Positions 1-5,715 of a DNA stretch of 6,433 bases are shown here, in pieces. Location: positions 1 through 6,433 of the forward strand of contig CATZDY010000140.1 in assembly GCA_958417755.1 (NCBI GenBank), in the 5' to 3' direction. The notes below the pieces were generated by a model. The model was not told the origin of the DNA. It saw nothing but the letters and a program-made list of their open reading frames with translations, and ran no database searches. The number at the start of each line of letters is the position of its first letter. The first letter of the stretch is position 1. A program made the position numbers and the translations under genes. Source of the DNA: an uncultured Peptococcaceae bacterium. Its GTDB lineage: Bacteria > Bacillota > Desulfotomaculia > Desulfotomaculales > Desulfocucumaceae.

Positions 1-1164
1 GGAGAAGATTACAAACCTATCTATCAAAATATAGAGGAGCCATGGGATCCTGCCTTGGTAAAAAAAATACAAGCCCAAGAAAGATTATACTGTATTACTA
101 AAAAAGATAACCGTCATATTGTAAGCAATGCCTGTGCCATTGTGGTGGGCGGTAGAACCATTTACATTCAAATTAACCGGGACATCAGTTCTTTGTTTAC
201 GATGAAAACAAGACAAATCAATATTTTGACCAGTATCATGCTCATTATGCTAAGCATAGGCGCCCTGGGGGTCTATGGATTATCCGCTTTGATTACCAGA
301 CCCCTTAGAATTTTATCCGTTACAACGCGCAATATTGCCAAGGGGAATTATGAGCAGCGGATTCAGTTACAAGGGCAAGATGAGATTGCAGAGCTGGCAA
401 AAGATTTTAATGCCATGGCAGAAGCCATAGAGAGTAAAATAATAGAATTAAAAGATGAAGTTCGCCAACGGGAGGAATTTGTGGCGAATTTTGCCCATGA
501 ATTGAAAACTCCCATGACATCCATCATCGGCTATTCGGACATGCTGCGTTCAAAGGTAGTTGAGCCGGATTTATTATTTTCTTCAGCCAACTATATTTAT
601 CATGAAGGAAAACGGTTGGAATCTCTTTCTGTTAAATTGCTGGATCTATTGGTGCTAAAAAGGCAAAGTTATGAATTGAAACCAGTGGATGCTGCTTTTT
701 TTTTATATGACATTGCAGCTGTATTTCAACCCATTGCAAAGCAGTATGAGTTTCAATTTATCACCAACGCCCAGAGCACAATTATCGCTGTGGACGGAGA
801 TTTGATGAAAACATTGGTTTTAAATATATTGGACAATGCCAGAAAAGCACCTGCCACCAAACGATTGATAGAATTACATGGAGCAGCGGCAGAAAAAGAA
901 TATGTGATTGCAGTCAAAGATTACGGCTGCGGTATAGAGGAAGATGAAGTAAAAAAAATAATGGAACCCTTTTATATGGTGGATAAATCCCGTTCCAGAA
1001 ACCAACATGGGGCAGGTTTGGGATTGAGTTTATGTAAAGAAATAGCAGAAATTCACCATTCAAGATTGGTCATCCAAAGTAAGGTGGGATGTGGTACCAT
1101 GGTAAGCATTGCCTTGCCACTAATGGAAAAGGCCGAAGAAACAGGTGGGGAAAGTGAAGCTTAA
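1..1164 (+). CDS. Sensor histidine kinase, 5'-truncated by window edge
   Basis: Membrane sensor kinase of a two-component system; it would autophosphorylate on His and pass the phosphate to a response regulator, probably encoded just upstream outside the window. The frame is open from base 1, so the TTG at 55 is not a credible start and the N-terminus is missing. Numbering from base 1, visible parts are the tail of an extracytoplasmic sensor region (about 1-70), a membrane segment (about 73-97), a HAMP linker (about 98-150) and a HisKA H-box with phospho-acceptor His166 (FAHELKTP). The ATPase domain follows, with N-box Asn275/Asn279, G1 box (DYGCGI, Asp307), F box (EPFYMVDKS) and G2 box (GAGLGL, 337-342). 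All catalytic motifs are intact. The order resembles PhoR/WalK-type kinases, but the stimulus is unknown. Its 3' end overlaps the next gene, suggesting translational coupling. A run of nine T lies at 696-704 within the frame. Confidence 0.95.
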   Translation, partial: GEDYKPIYQNIEEPWDPALVKKIQAQERLYCITKKDNRHIVSNACAIVVGGRTIYIQINRDISSLFTMKTRQINILTSIMLIMLSIGALGVYGLSALITRPLRILSVTTRNIAKGNYEQRIQLQGQDEIAELAKDFNAMAEAIESKIIELKDEVRQREEFVANFAHELKTPMTSIIGYSDMLRSKVVEPDLLFSSANYIYHEGKRLESLSVKLLDLLVLKRQSYELKPVDAAFFLYDIAAVFQPIAKQYEFQFITNAQSTIIAVDGDLMKTLVLNILDNARKAPATKRLIELHGAAAEKEYVIAVKDYGCGIEEDEVKKIMEPFYMVDKSRSRNQHGAGLGLSLCKEIAEIHHSRLVIQSKVGCGTMVSIALPLMEKAEETGGESEA

Positions 1165-1942
1165 AATCAAATACTTCTCTTATGTTGGTATTATTTTGCT
1201 TATGGCTTTCATTGCTTTGTGGTTGCCCAGGTTATTATCAGATTACCAAAATCAACAGTATGTCAATGTAATACAAGCTGAAACTTTACCAAATGTACTG
1301 CCTATTTATAAAGAATTGTCCCCTGAAGAAAAGTTAGGATGGGTTTCTAGTTTATATCAACGTACTTCACTGGTTACTATTGACGATAAGAAAGAAGAAG
1401 CGATTCTCAAAAGTGATTGGGCAAGCGTTGATAATCATTTGATTTTATATAGCAATGAATTCGTGCCCCAAAACAATGAGATGAATTTAACAGAAATTGT
1501 TCGTGCTGCCAAAAAGGAAATAGATATATTAAAAAAAGAAGAGATTTGTCCTCCCTTAACCATTGACTTTTTGAAACGTTCTTCTTTTATCAAAGTAGTA
1601 GATAAAACGAATGGGAATAAGCAAATGGCTTTGTGGGCCTTGGAGTTTCAAGGCAAAGATAGTGAGCTGGTGTGTATCCTCTTGGATGCTGTGACAGCCA
1701 AGATTTATAATATTGCAATAGAGAAAGGAAAGCAGAACTGGGCCCAATTCCAAATCAAGTCTGTGGGGGAGAAATATATGCATTACCTAGGGATAGAAGG
1801 TAAATATCAGTATGTTTATAAAGAACATGATCAATATACTAATAGATTTTATTATATTTTAGCTGCGATTGATGTGCCTATTCACATTTTTGTCAATTAT
1901 AATGATGCGATGAATTATGATCTGATGATTTCCTTGGGCTAA
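1154..1942 (+). CDS. Membrane-anchored protein of unknown family, downstream of the kinase
   Basis: I do not recognise the family. The GTG at 1154 is chosen as start because AGGTGGGG at 1143-1150 lies just before it; an in-frame GTG at 1145 has a poorer ribosome site. This gives 262 residues. Residues 1-7 are basic, about 8-25 form one hydrophobic membrane segment, and the rest is hydrophilic and likely outside the cell. Around residues 160-192 a stretch containing LWALEFQG and then ILLDAVTAKIYNI recalls the strand-turn-strand with a D-A-x-T-x-K-I turn seen in PepSY-like domains. That is only a resemblance in shape. The gene overlaps the kinase by 11 bases and is followed by a terminator, so it is the last gene of the kinase operon. 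A role as an accessory or modulator of the sensor kinase is an inference from position alone. Confidence 0.8.
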   Translation: MKLKIKYFSYVGIILLMAFIALWLPRLLSDYQNQQYVNVIQAETLPNVLPIYKELSPEEKLGWVSSLYQRTSLVTIDDKKEEAILKSDWASVDNHLILYSNEFVPQNNEMNLTEIVRAAKKEIDILKKEEICPPLTIDFLKRSSFIKVVDKTNGNKQMALWALEFQGKDSELVCILLDAVTAKIYNIAIEKGKQNWAQFQIKSVGEKYMHYLGIEGKYQYVYKEHDQYTNRFYYILAAIDVPIHIFVNYNDAMNYDLMISLG

Positions 1943-1999
1943 AAGATGATGCAATAAAGATACAGAATGGATAAGGAGTAGACACAGGTCTGATGCTGT

Positions 2000-2028
2000 T
2001 TGGAAAAAATCCTCTTGTATTGTAGAAC
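2000..2028 (+). promoter_or_regulatory. Weak candidate promoter embedded in the terminator
   Basis: TTGGAA (2000-2005) and TAGAAC (2023-2028) are each 4/6 matches to the -35 and -10 consensus, separated by exactly 17 bases. Transcription would start near 2035, after the left arm of the hairpin, so the transcript for the carboxypeptidase would escape termination. This is the only arrangement I found that gives that gene a promoter without passing the terminator. The matches are weak. Confidence 0.25.
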
Positions 2029-2041
2029 AAGAGGATTTTTT
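2004..2041 (+). terminator. Intrinsic terminator after the kinase operon
   Basis: A 15-bp stem pairs 2004-2018 with 2027-2041 around an 8-base loop. Its core is CCTCTTGT/ACAAGAGG, flanked by an A run on the left arm and a T run on the right arm, so it could work in both directions. It ends only 20 bases before the TTG start of the carboxypeptidase gene. Confidence 0.88.
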
Positions 2042-2061
2042 ATGAATAGGAGTGTCGGATT

Positions 2062-2958
2062 TTGGAGTATATATATTGGCAAGGTGAAACAAGTCCAAAG
2101 AAGAGAAAGAGAAAAAAAAGGGTCAATTGGTTTCGTCTATGTTTAACCTCTGGCCTGATGTTACTGGTCATGGTATGCGTTTCCGCTGTTGTGGTCCAAG
2201 CTTTTGATAAAGTAAAAAATGTTTATGCTGCTGTATGGACAAGCCCGAATATGGATTTTAGCAAGGTATATTATTATGAAGCAGATAAAGAAAATCGTTA
2301 TGTGGCTTATCAAAAGGAACATCCAGAGTTTTCAGCAGAAGATGTGGTATGGCGGGTCAATGTGGGATTGGACAAGCCTTTTTATAGCAATGTAAAAACA
2401 ATTACGGATTTTAATGCCAAGTTGCTTTTGGTCAATAAATATAACCGTTTACCAGATGATTACGTTCCTGCTAATCTTATGAAGTTATCTTCCGGACAAT
2501 ATGTAACTGAAGAAACAAAGGAAGCTTTTGAACAAATGCAAGCGGATGCCCTTGTCCAAGGCTATACTATCCGTGCAGCCTCTGGTTATCGGTCTATTGC
2601 CTATCAAAGGGATTTGTACCAACAATATTTACAGCAAGAATCCCAAGAAGTAGTGGATGAAACCAGTGCACGTCCAGGCTATAGTGAACATCATACAGGA
2701 CAAGCCATTGATTTGGTGGGAGCGGATGGAAATTTACAAGATTTCGCTAATTCCCAGGAAGCATTTTGGGTGGCAAAAAATGCACAACAATACGGGTTTG
2801 TTGTACAATATCAAAAAGAAACAGAGGATGTGACTGGTTATAAAGCAGAACCTTGGCATATCACTTATGTTGGGGTGGAGATAGCAATGGATATGCAGAA
2901 GAAAGGGATTAAAACTTTAGAAGAATACAAGGTTAAATATATTGATCATCAACCGTAA
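2062..2958 (+). CDS. VanY-type D-alanyl-D-alanine carboxypeptidase (peptidase M15B), membrane anchored
   Basis: Zinc peptidase of the VanY/M15 family, expected to remove the terminal D-Ala from peptidoglycan stem peptides outside the membrane. The TTG start is supported by AGGAG at 2048-2052, nine bases upstream, and gives 298 residues. Residues 13-20 are almost all Lys/Arg, about 26-47 form one membrane segment, and the catalytic domain fills roughly 145-290. Visible family motifs are ASGYRS (173-178), SEHHTGQAID (208-217), supplying zinc ligands His210 and Asp217, and EPWH (263-266), with the catalytic Glu263 and third ligand His266. All key residues are present, so it should be active. The region from 50 to 140 has no motif I recognise. 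The gene stands alone between two terminators with no vanHAX-like neighbours. A housekeeping role in cell-wall trimming is therefore more likely than glycopeptide resistance, although this is an inference. Confidence 0.93.
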   Translation: MEYIYWQGETSPKKRKRKKRVNWFRLCLTSGLMLLVMVCVSAVVVQAFDKVKNVYAAVWTSPNMDFSKVYYYEADKENRYVAYQKEHPEFSAEDVVWRVNVGLDKPFYSNVKTITDFNAKLLLVNKYNRLPDDYVPANLMKLSSGQYVTEETKEAFEQMQADALVQGYTIRAASGYRSIAYQRDLYQQYLQQESQEVVDETSARPGYSEHHTGQAIDLVGADGNLQDFANSQEAFWVAKNAQQYGFVVQYQKETEDVTGYKAEPWHITYVGVEIAMDMQKKGIKTLEEYKVKYIDHQP

Positions 2959-2982
2959 AAATACTGGTTATCAGGGCATGAT

Positions 2983-3019
2983 ACAAGCCGCAGAATTTGA
3001 TTTCTGGGCTTGTTTTTTT
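2983..3019 (+). terminator. Intrinsic terminator of the carboxypeptidase gene
   Basis: The stem pairs ACAAGCC (2983-2989) with GGCTTGT (3007-3013), and CAGAA (2991-2995) with TTCTG (3002-3006). There is a single bulged G at 2990, a six-base loop, and a run of seven T at 3013-3019. It lies 24 bases after the stop codon at 2956-2958. Confidence 0.9.
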
Positions 3020-3060
3020 ATAACCATAATTAGTTTTCATTGGAAAGGGAAATTTTTTAT

Positions 3061-3077
3061 AAGTAAATTTCTTACTT
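3061..3077. repeat. Short inverted repeat in the intergenic region
   Basis: AAGTAA and TTACTT form a perfect 6-bp inverted repeat around five bases. It lies 40 bases before the -35 box of the radical SAM promoter. It could be a regulator site, or chance in AT-rich DNA. The rest of 3020-3116 is AT-rich with nothing else I can support. Confidence 0.25.
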
Positions 3078-3116
3078 GCAATGAAGAAACCAATATGTAA
3101 TGGATAATTTTGGTTC

Positions 3117-3145
3117 TTGTTAAAAAGGGGTACAGAACATATAAT
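3117..3145 (+). promoter_or_regulatory. Sigma-A promoter of the radical SAM/DUF4130 pair
   Basis: The -35 box TTGTTA (3117-3122) is followed by a 17-base spacer and a perfect -10 box TATAAT (3140-3145). The predicted transcription start is near 3152, which leaves a leader of about 25 bases before the GTG start at 3177. Confidence 0.85.
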
Positions 3146-3159
3146 AGAACATATGTTCT
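3146..3159. promoter_or_regulatory. LexA operator (SOS box)
   Basis: AGAACATATGTTCT is a perfect 14-bp palindrome and contains the Gram-positive LexA core GAAC-N4-GTTC. It starts one base after the -10 box and covers the predicted transcription start, so bound LexA would block RNA polymerase. A further half-site, AGAACATAT at 3134-3142, repeats the left half exactly 12 bases upstream and overlaps the -10 box. The inferred logic is repression by LexA, relieved by RecA-stimulated LexA self-cleavage after DNA damage. Confidence 0.85.
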
Positions 3160-3163
3160 GTGT

Positions 3164-3170
3164 AGGGGTG
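3164..3170 (+). promoter_or_regulatory. Ribosome binding site deciding the GTG 3177 start
   Basis: AGGGGTG places the core AGGGG eight bases before the GTG at 3177. A more distal in-frame TTG at 3117 is ruled out because it coincides with the -35 box and lies before the transcription start. A TTG at 3174 is possible, but too close to this site. Confidence 0.75.
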
Positions 3171-3176
3171 ATTTTG

Positions 3177-4478
3177 GTGGACTTGTTAGAAAAATTAACG
3201 ATTCTTGCAGATGCGGCAAAATATGATGTTGCTTGTACTTCCAGTGGCGTAAATCGTAAAGCGCAAAAAGGAGGGATAGGGAGCACAGCATCTACAGGAA
3301 TTTGTCATAGCTTTTCCGCAGATGGACGGTGTATTTCCTTATTAAAAGTATTGTTAACAAACCATTGTATATATGATTGTAAATATTGTCTCAATCGTGT
3401 TGCAAACGATACCAAGAGAGTAGCCTTTACTCCACGGGAACTGGCGGATTTAACCATTCAATTTTATCGGCGTAATTATATTGAAGGTTTATTCTTAAGT
3501 TCTGGCATTTTGAGAAATCCTGATTATACTTGTGAACAATTGCTTCGTACTTTGACAGTATTGAGAAAAGAGTATCATTTTCAAGGTTATATTCATGTAA
3601 AGGCTATCCCAGGCGCCCAGGATCGTTTGATTCAACAGCTGGGATTTTTAGCTGATCGCATGAGCATTAACATTGAATTACCTTCCCAAGAAAGTCTGAA
3701 ATTATTGGCGCCAGATAAAACCAAGCATTCTATTTTGGGGCCCATGCATTTGATTCAAAATGGGATACAGGAAAATCGCACAGATTTAATGCGGTATAAA
3801 TATGCACCGGATTTTGTACCCGCAGGACAGAGCACCCAAATGATTGTGGGCGCCACTGGGGATACTGATTATCAAATTTTAACCCTTACCCAGAGCTTAT
3901 ACCGCAAATATGGCTTAAAGCGGGTATTCTTTTCCGCCTATACACCTTTACAAGGGGATGCTTTGTTACCTTCTTTGGATACCAAACCTCCTTTGTTGCG
4001 GGAACATCGTTTGTATCAAGCGGATTGGTTATTGCGTTTTTATGGCTTTCATGCCTCTGAATTGCTGGATAAAGCACAACCTAACTTTAATCCTTATTTA
4101 GATCCCAAGTGCAATTGGGCCTTACGGCATATGAATCTCTTCCCTGTGGAAGTGAACACTGCTGATTATGAAATGTTATTGCGAGTGCCAGGGATTGGGG
4201 TAAAAAGCGCCCGACGCATTATGATAGCCCGGCGAAATAGTTCATTAGATGCTGAAGGGCTAAAAAAAATCGGCGTTGTATTAAAACGAGCGCAATATTT
4301 TATTACCTGCCAAGGTAAACAGGCCAAAGGACTAAGCCATACGCCAGAGGGGATTGCACAGGCATTACTTTCAAAGCGTAGTACAAAGTTGTTGTCTCAA
4401 AATAAACAGTTTTCTCTGTTTTCCCAAACAAATTTTACGGAAGAGGATGTGGCACAGTGTCTAACAGGGGAGATTTAG
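3177..4478 (+). CDS. Putative DNA modification/repair radical SAM protein (TIGR03916-like) with HhH segment
   Basis: Radical SAM enzyme of the family annotated as putative DNA modification/repair protein (rSAM linked to uracil-DNA glycosylase); no reaction has been proven to my knowledge. With the GTG start it has 433 residues. The N-terminus carries ADAAKYDVACTSSG (11-24), a block I recall as typical of the family. The iron-sulfur cluster motif CX3CX2C is Cys64, Cys68, Cys71 (CIYDCKYC). AGQSTQM (216-222) and VGATGD (224-229) lie in the second half of the barrel. Near the C-terminus, LLRVPGIGVKSARRI (about 334-348) is a classical helix-hairpin-helix with VPGIG at 337-341, a non-specific DNA-binding element. 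This supports DNA, or a DNA-bound protein, as substrate. It is the first gene of a two-gene transcription unit with the DUF4130 gene, five bases downstream, and has a LexA-controlled promoter. The about 50 C-terminal residues after the HhH are less distinctive. Confidence 0.92.
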   Translation: MDLLEKLTILADAAKYDVACTSSGVNRKAQKGGIGSTASTGICHSFSADGRCISLLKVLLTNHCIYDCKYCLNRVANDTKRVAFTPRELADLTIQFYRRNYIEGLFLSSGILRNPDYTCEQLLRTLTVLRKEYHFQGYIHVKAIPGAQDRLIQQLGFLADRMSINIELPSQESLKLLAPDKTKHSILGPMHLIQNGIQENRTDLMRYKYAPDFVPAGQSTQMIVGATGDTDYQILTLTQSLYRKYGLKRVFFSAYTPLQGDALLPSLDTKPPLLREHRLYQADWLLRFYGFHASELLDKAQPNFNPYLDPKCNWALRHMNLFPVEVNTADYEMLLRVPGIGVKSARRIMIARRNSSLDAEGLKKIGVVLKRAQYFITCQGKQAKGLSHTPEGIAQALLSKRSTKLLSQNKQFSLFSQTNFTEEDVAQCLTGEI

Positions 4479-4483
4479 ATGTC

Positions 4484-5284
4484 ATGTATGTATATGATGG
4501 AAGCTTTATTGGTTTTTTATGCTGCGTATTTGAAAGTTATCATTGTGGTGAAATGCCCCAAGACATTGTCCCAGATGATATGCCCAGGGGATTTTTATAT
4601 CCTGTCAAGCAAATTATCACAGACCATGAAAAAGCGAAACGTGTGTACGTTTCGCTTACCCATAAAATCAAGCAAACTGCGGTAAATTGGCTTAAAGTTG
4701 CTTTTTTGGCAGGGGTGGAAGGAAAAGAGCTAACTATGTTTCATTTTATTCGCTTGGGTTATCAAATAGGCCCTCCTGTTGTTACCATGCTGACCCATGG
4801 AACAGTTCACGCGGTTTACCAGATGGTGAGGGCTGTGCAACATGAAAGTCGCCAGTTTTTTGGATTTATTCGCTTTGCAGAATATCAACAAACCCTTGTA
4901 TCCATCATTGAACCCAAACACTTTGTTTTGCCCCTTATCCAAAAGCATTTTTGCCATCGTTATCCTGATGAACAATTTCTTATTTATGATCAGACCCATG
5001 CCATGGTTTTGGTTTATGATTCAAAGCAAGCAAACATAATGCCTTTGGATAAGATAAAGCTCCCAGAAACCCATGGGCCTGAACAAAAATACCAAAGTTT
5101 ATGGCAACAGTATTATAAGGTTATTGCCATTGAGGCACGCCTAAATCCCCAATGCCGTAGATCCCATATGCCCAAACGTTTTTGGAGACATATCACAGAG
5201 TTAGAAAAAGAAATCTTAACATCGCAACTAGCTGTTCCTCCGGCTACTACTCATCAATTAAAACAATTAAAATGTAATACCTGA
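4484..5284 (+). CDS. DUF4130/TIGR03915-type putative DNA metabolism protein, partner of the radical SAM gene
   Basis: Member of the family annotated as probable DNA metabolism protein, nearly always found beside the radical SAM gene above. In many Gram-negatives the same domain is fused to a uracil-DNA glycosylase-like domain. Its biochemical activity is unknown. The ATG at 4484 is chosen because the product then begins MYVYDGSFIGFL, the usual family N-terminus, with AGGGGAG at 4466-4472 as ribosome site. A GTG at 4457 would add nine residues and overlap the upstream gene. The length is 266 residues. Other family-like blocks are RFAEYQ, IEPKHFVLPLI followed by FLIYD, and a C-terminal LWQQYYKVIAIEARLNP then MPKRFWRHITE. 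No catalytic motif is evident. It has no glycosylase domain here, so such an activity, if needed, must come from elsewhere. A perfect hairpin lies inside the gene at 4632-4657, and the gene ends directly against the XRE gene. Confidence 0.88.
   Translation: MYVYDGSFIGFLCCVFESYHCGEMPQDIVPDDMPRGFLYPVKQIITDHEKAKRVYVSLTHKIKQTAVNWLKVAFLAGVEGKELTMFHFIRLGYQIGPPVVTMLTHGTVHAVYQMVRAVQHESRQFFGFIRFAEYQQTLVSIIEPKHFVLPLIQKHFCHRYPDEQFLIYDQTHAMVLVYDSKQANIMPLDKIKLPETHGPEQKYQSLWQQYYKVIAIEARLNPQCRRSHMPKRFWRHITELEKEILTSQLAVPPATTHQLKQLKCNT
4629..4657 (-). terminator. Perfect 11-bp hairpin inside the DUF4130 gene; candidate antisense terminator
   Basis: AAGCGAAACGT (4632-4642) and ACGTTTCGCTT (4647-4657) are exact inverted copies around a four-base loop. 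On the plus strand no T run follows. On the minus strand the stem runs into five T (complement of 4629-4633), so it resembles an intrinsic terminator for transcription entering from the convergent XRE gene, whose stop is about 630 bases away. It could instead be an mRNA structure or a dispersed repeat unit. Confidence 0.45.
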
Positions 5285-5608
5285 TTATATCTTATTTATG
5301 AAAGCATCTAATAATTTATAAAGAGCCTGTTGTTGTTTTTCTGTGCATTGATTGATTTTTACTATAATGGGATTGATATCCTTTGTGTCATTGTTTTGAG
5401 GAGAAATCATTTTGTCCAAGGACATGTCCAATGCTTGAACAATCTTGAAAAGTAGATTGACAGAAGGATTCCTTCTCCCGCTTTCGATTTGTTTGACATG
5501 CATTGCACTGATTTCAAGTATTTCTGCTAAATTTTCTTGGGTTAGAGATTTTTTCTCCCTTGCTGCCCTGATGCTTCTTCCTAAAATGCCATGTTCTACT
5601 GCCATCAT
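5285..5608 (-). CDS. XRE-family helix-turn-helix transcriptional regulator
   Basis: Small DNA-binding regulator of 107 residues. A Cro/C1-type HTH spans about residues 8-66: LGRSIRAAREKKSLTQENLAE, the turn, then HVKQIESGRRNPSVNLLFKIVQAL, with the characteristic S-L-T-Q-E-x-L-A and I-E-S-G-R-x-x-P-S signatures. Residues about 70-107 hold a short polar stretch and a final helix that may serve for dimerisation; no ligand or peptidase domain is present. The start is the first of two adjacent ATG codons, with AGGAGG at 5624-5619, ten bases upstream. It is divergent from the SLOG gene, and a dyad lies on their shared promoter region, so control of itself and that gene is the natural hypothesis. Its stop codon abuts that of the DUF4130 gene with no spacer, and no terminator is visible right after it. 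Confidence 0.92.
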   Translation of the reverse strand: MMAVEHGILGRSIRAAREKKSLTQENLAEILEISAMHVKQIESGRRNPSVNLLFKIVQALDMSLDKMISPQNNDTKDINPIIVKINQCTEKQQQALYKLLDAFINKI

Positions 5609-5632
5609 TGTCTCTTAGCCTCCTGTTTTGTT

Positions 5633-5661
5633 ATCTTAAAGTTATCCAAATGTCTTGAAAA
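5633..5661 (-). promoter_or_regulatory. Candidate promoter of the XRE gene
   Basis: Read on the minus strand, TTTTCA (5661-5656) and TAAGAT (5638-5633) are separated by 17 bases, each matching the consensus at 4/6 positions. They lie just before the AGGAGG ribosome site. The -35 box overlaps the plus-strand -35 box of the opposite promoter. Confidence 0.45.
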
Positions 5662-5673
5662 TTAACTTTTGGA
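5645..5673. promoter_or_regulatory. Imperfect dyad over the divergent promoters; candidate XRE operator
   Basis: TCCAAATGTC (5645-5654) and AACTTTTGGA (5664-5673) are inverted copies at 8 of 10 positions around a nine-base spacer. The centre, near 5659.5, falls on the -35 boxes of both promoters. A second, nested 7-bp inverted pair, AAATGTC (5648-5654) and GACATTT (5672-5678), reaches the SLOG -10 box. Assignment to the adjacent XRE protein is inference from position. Confidence 0.45.
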
Positions 5674-5683
5674 CATTTATAAT
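5655..5683 (+). promoter_or_regulatory. Sigma-A promoter of the SLOG gene
   Basis: TTGAAA (5655-5660) is followed by a 17-base spacer and a perfect TATAAT (5678-5683). The expected start of transcription is near 5690, about 26 bases before the first ATG. Confidence 0.8.
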
Positions 5684-5715
5684 GGTGTCTAATAGAAAAC
5701 CTTGGGGAGGATGCA

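Noticed and set aside
55..57. TTG at 55 as the start of the histidine kinase
   Set aside because: The frame is open to base 1 and codes for a plausible sensor-domain tail, no ribosome site precedes the TTG, and a kinase of this type needs a first membrane segment that is missing from this fragment.
2062..2958. Glycopeptide-resistance gene cluster
   Set aside because: The VanY-type enzyme alone does not indicate resistance; no vanHAX, vanS/vanR or mobile-element sequences are adjacent, and terminators isolate the gene.
3061..3077. AAGTAA/TTACTT inverted repeat as a definite operator
   Set aside because: Six-base arms in AT-rich DNA are common by chance, and it lies well upstream of the recognised promoter, so it is listed only at low confidence.
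3117..3119. TTG at 3117 as the start of the radical SAM protein
   Set aside because: It is the -35 box of the promoter and lies before the transcription start. The GTG at 3177 has a good ribosome site and gives the usual family N-terminus.
2933..3291. Minus-strand open frames across the carboxypeptidase/radical SAM spacer
   Set aside because: They run antisense over a terminator, promoter, LexA box and the start of a well-supported gene, and their translations resemble no protein I recognise.
4457..4459. GTG at 4457 as the start of the DUF4130 protein
   Set aside because: It would add nine residues not typical of the family and overlap the radical SAM gene by 22 bases; the ATG at 4484 gives the expected MYVYDGSF start.
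4479..5039. Other open frames inside the DUF4130 gene on both strands
   Set aside because: They are shadows of a gene with clear family blocks; none has a convincing ribosome site or recognisable protein content.
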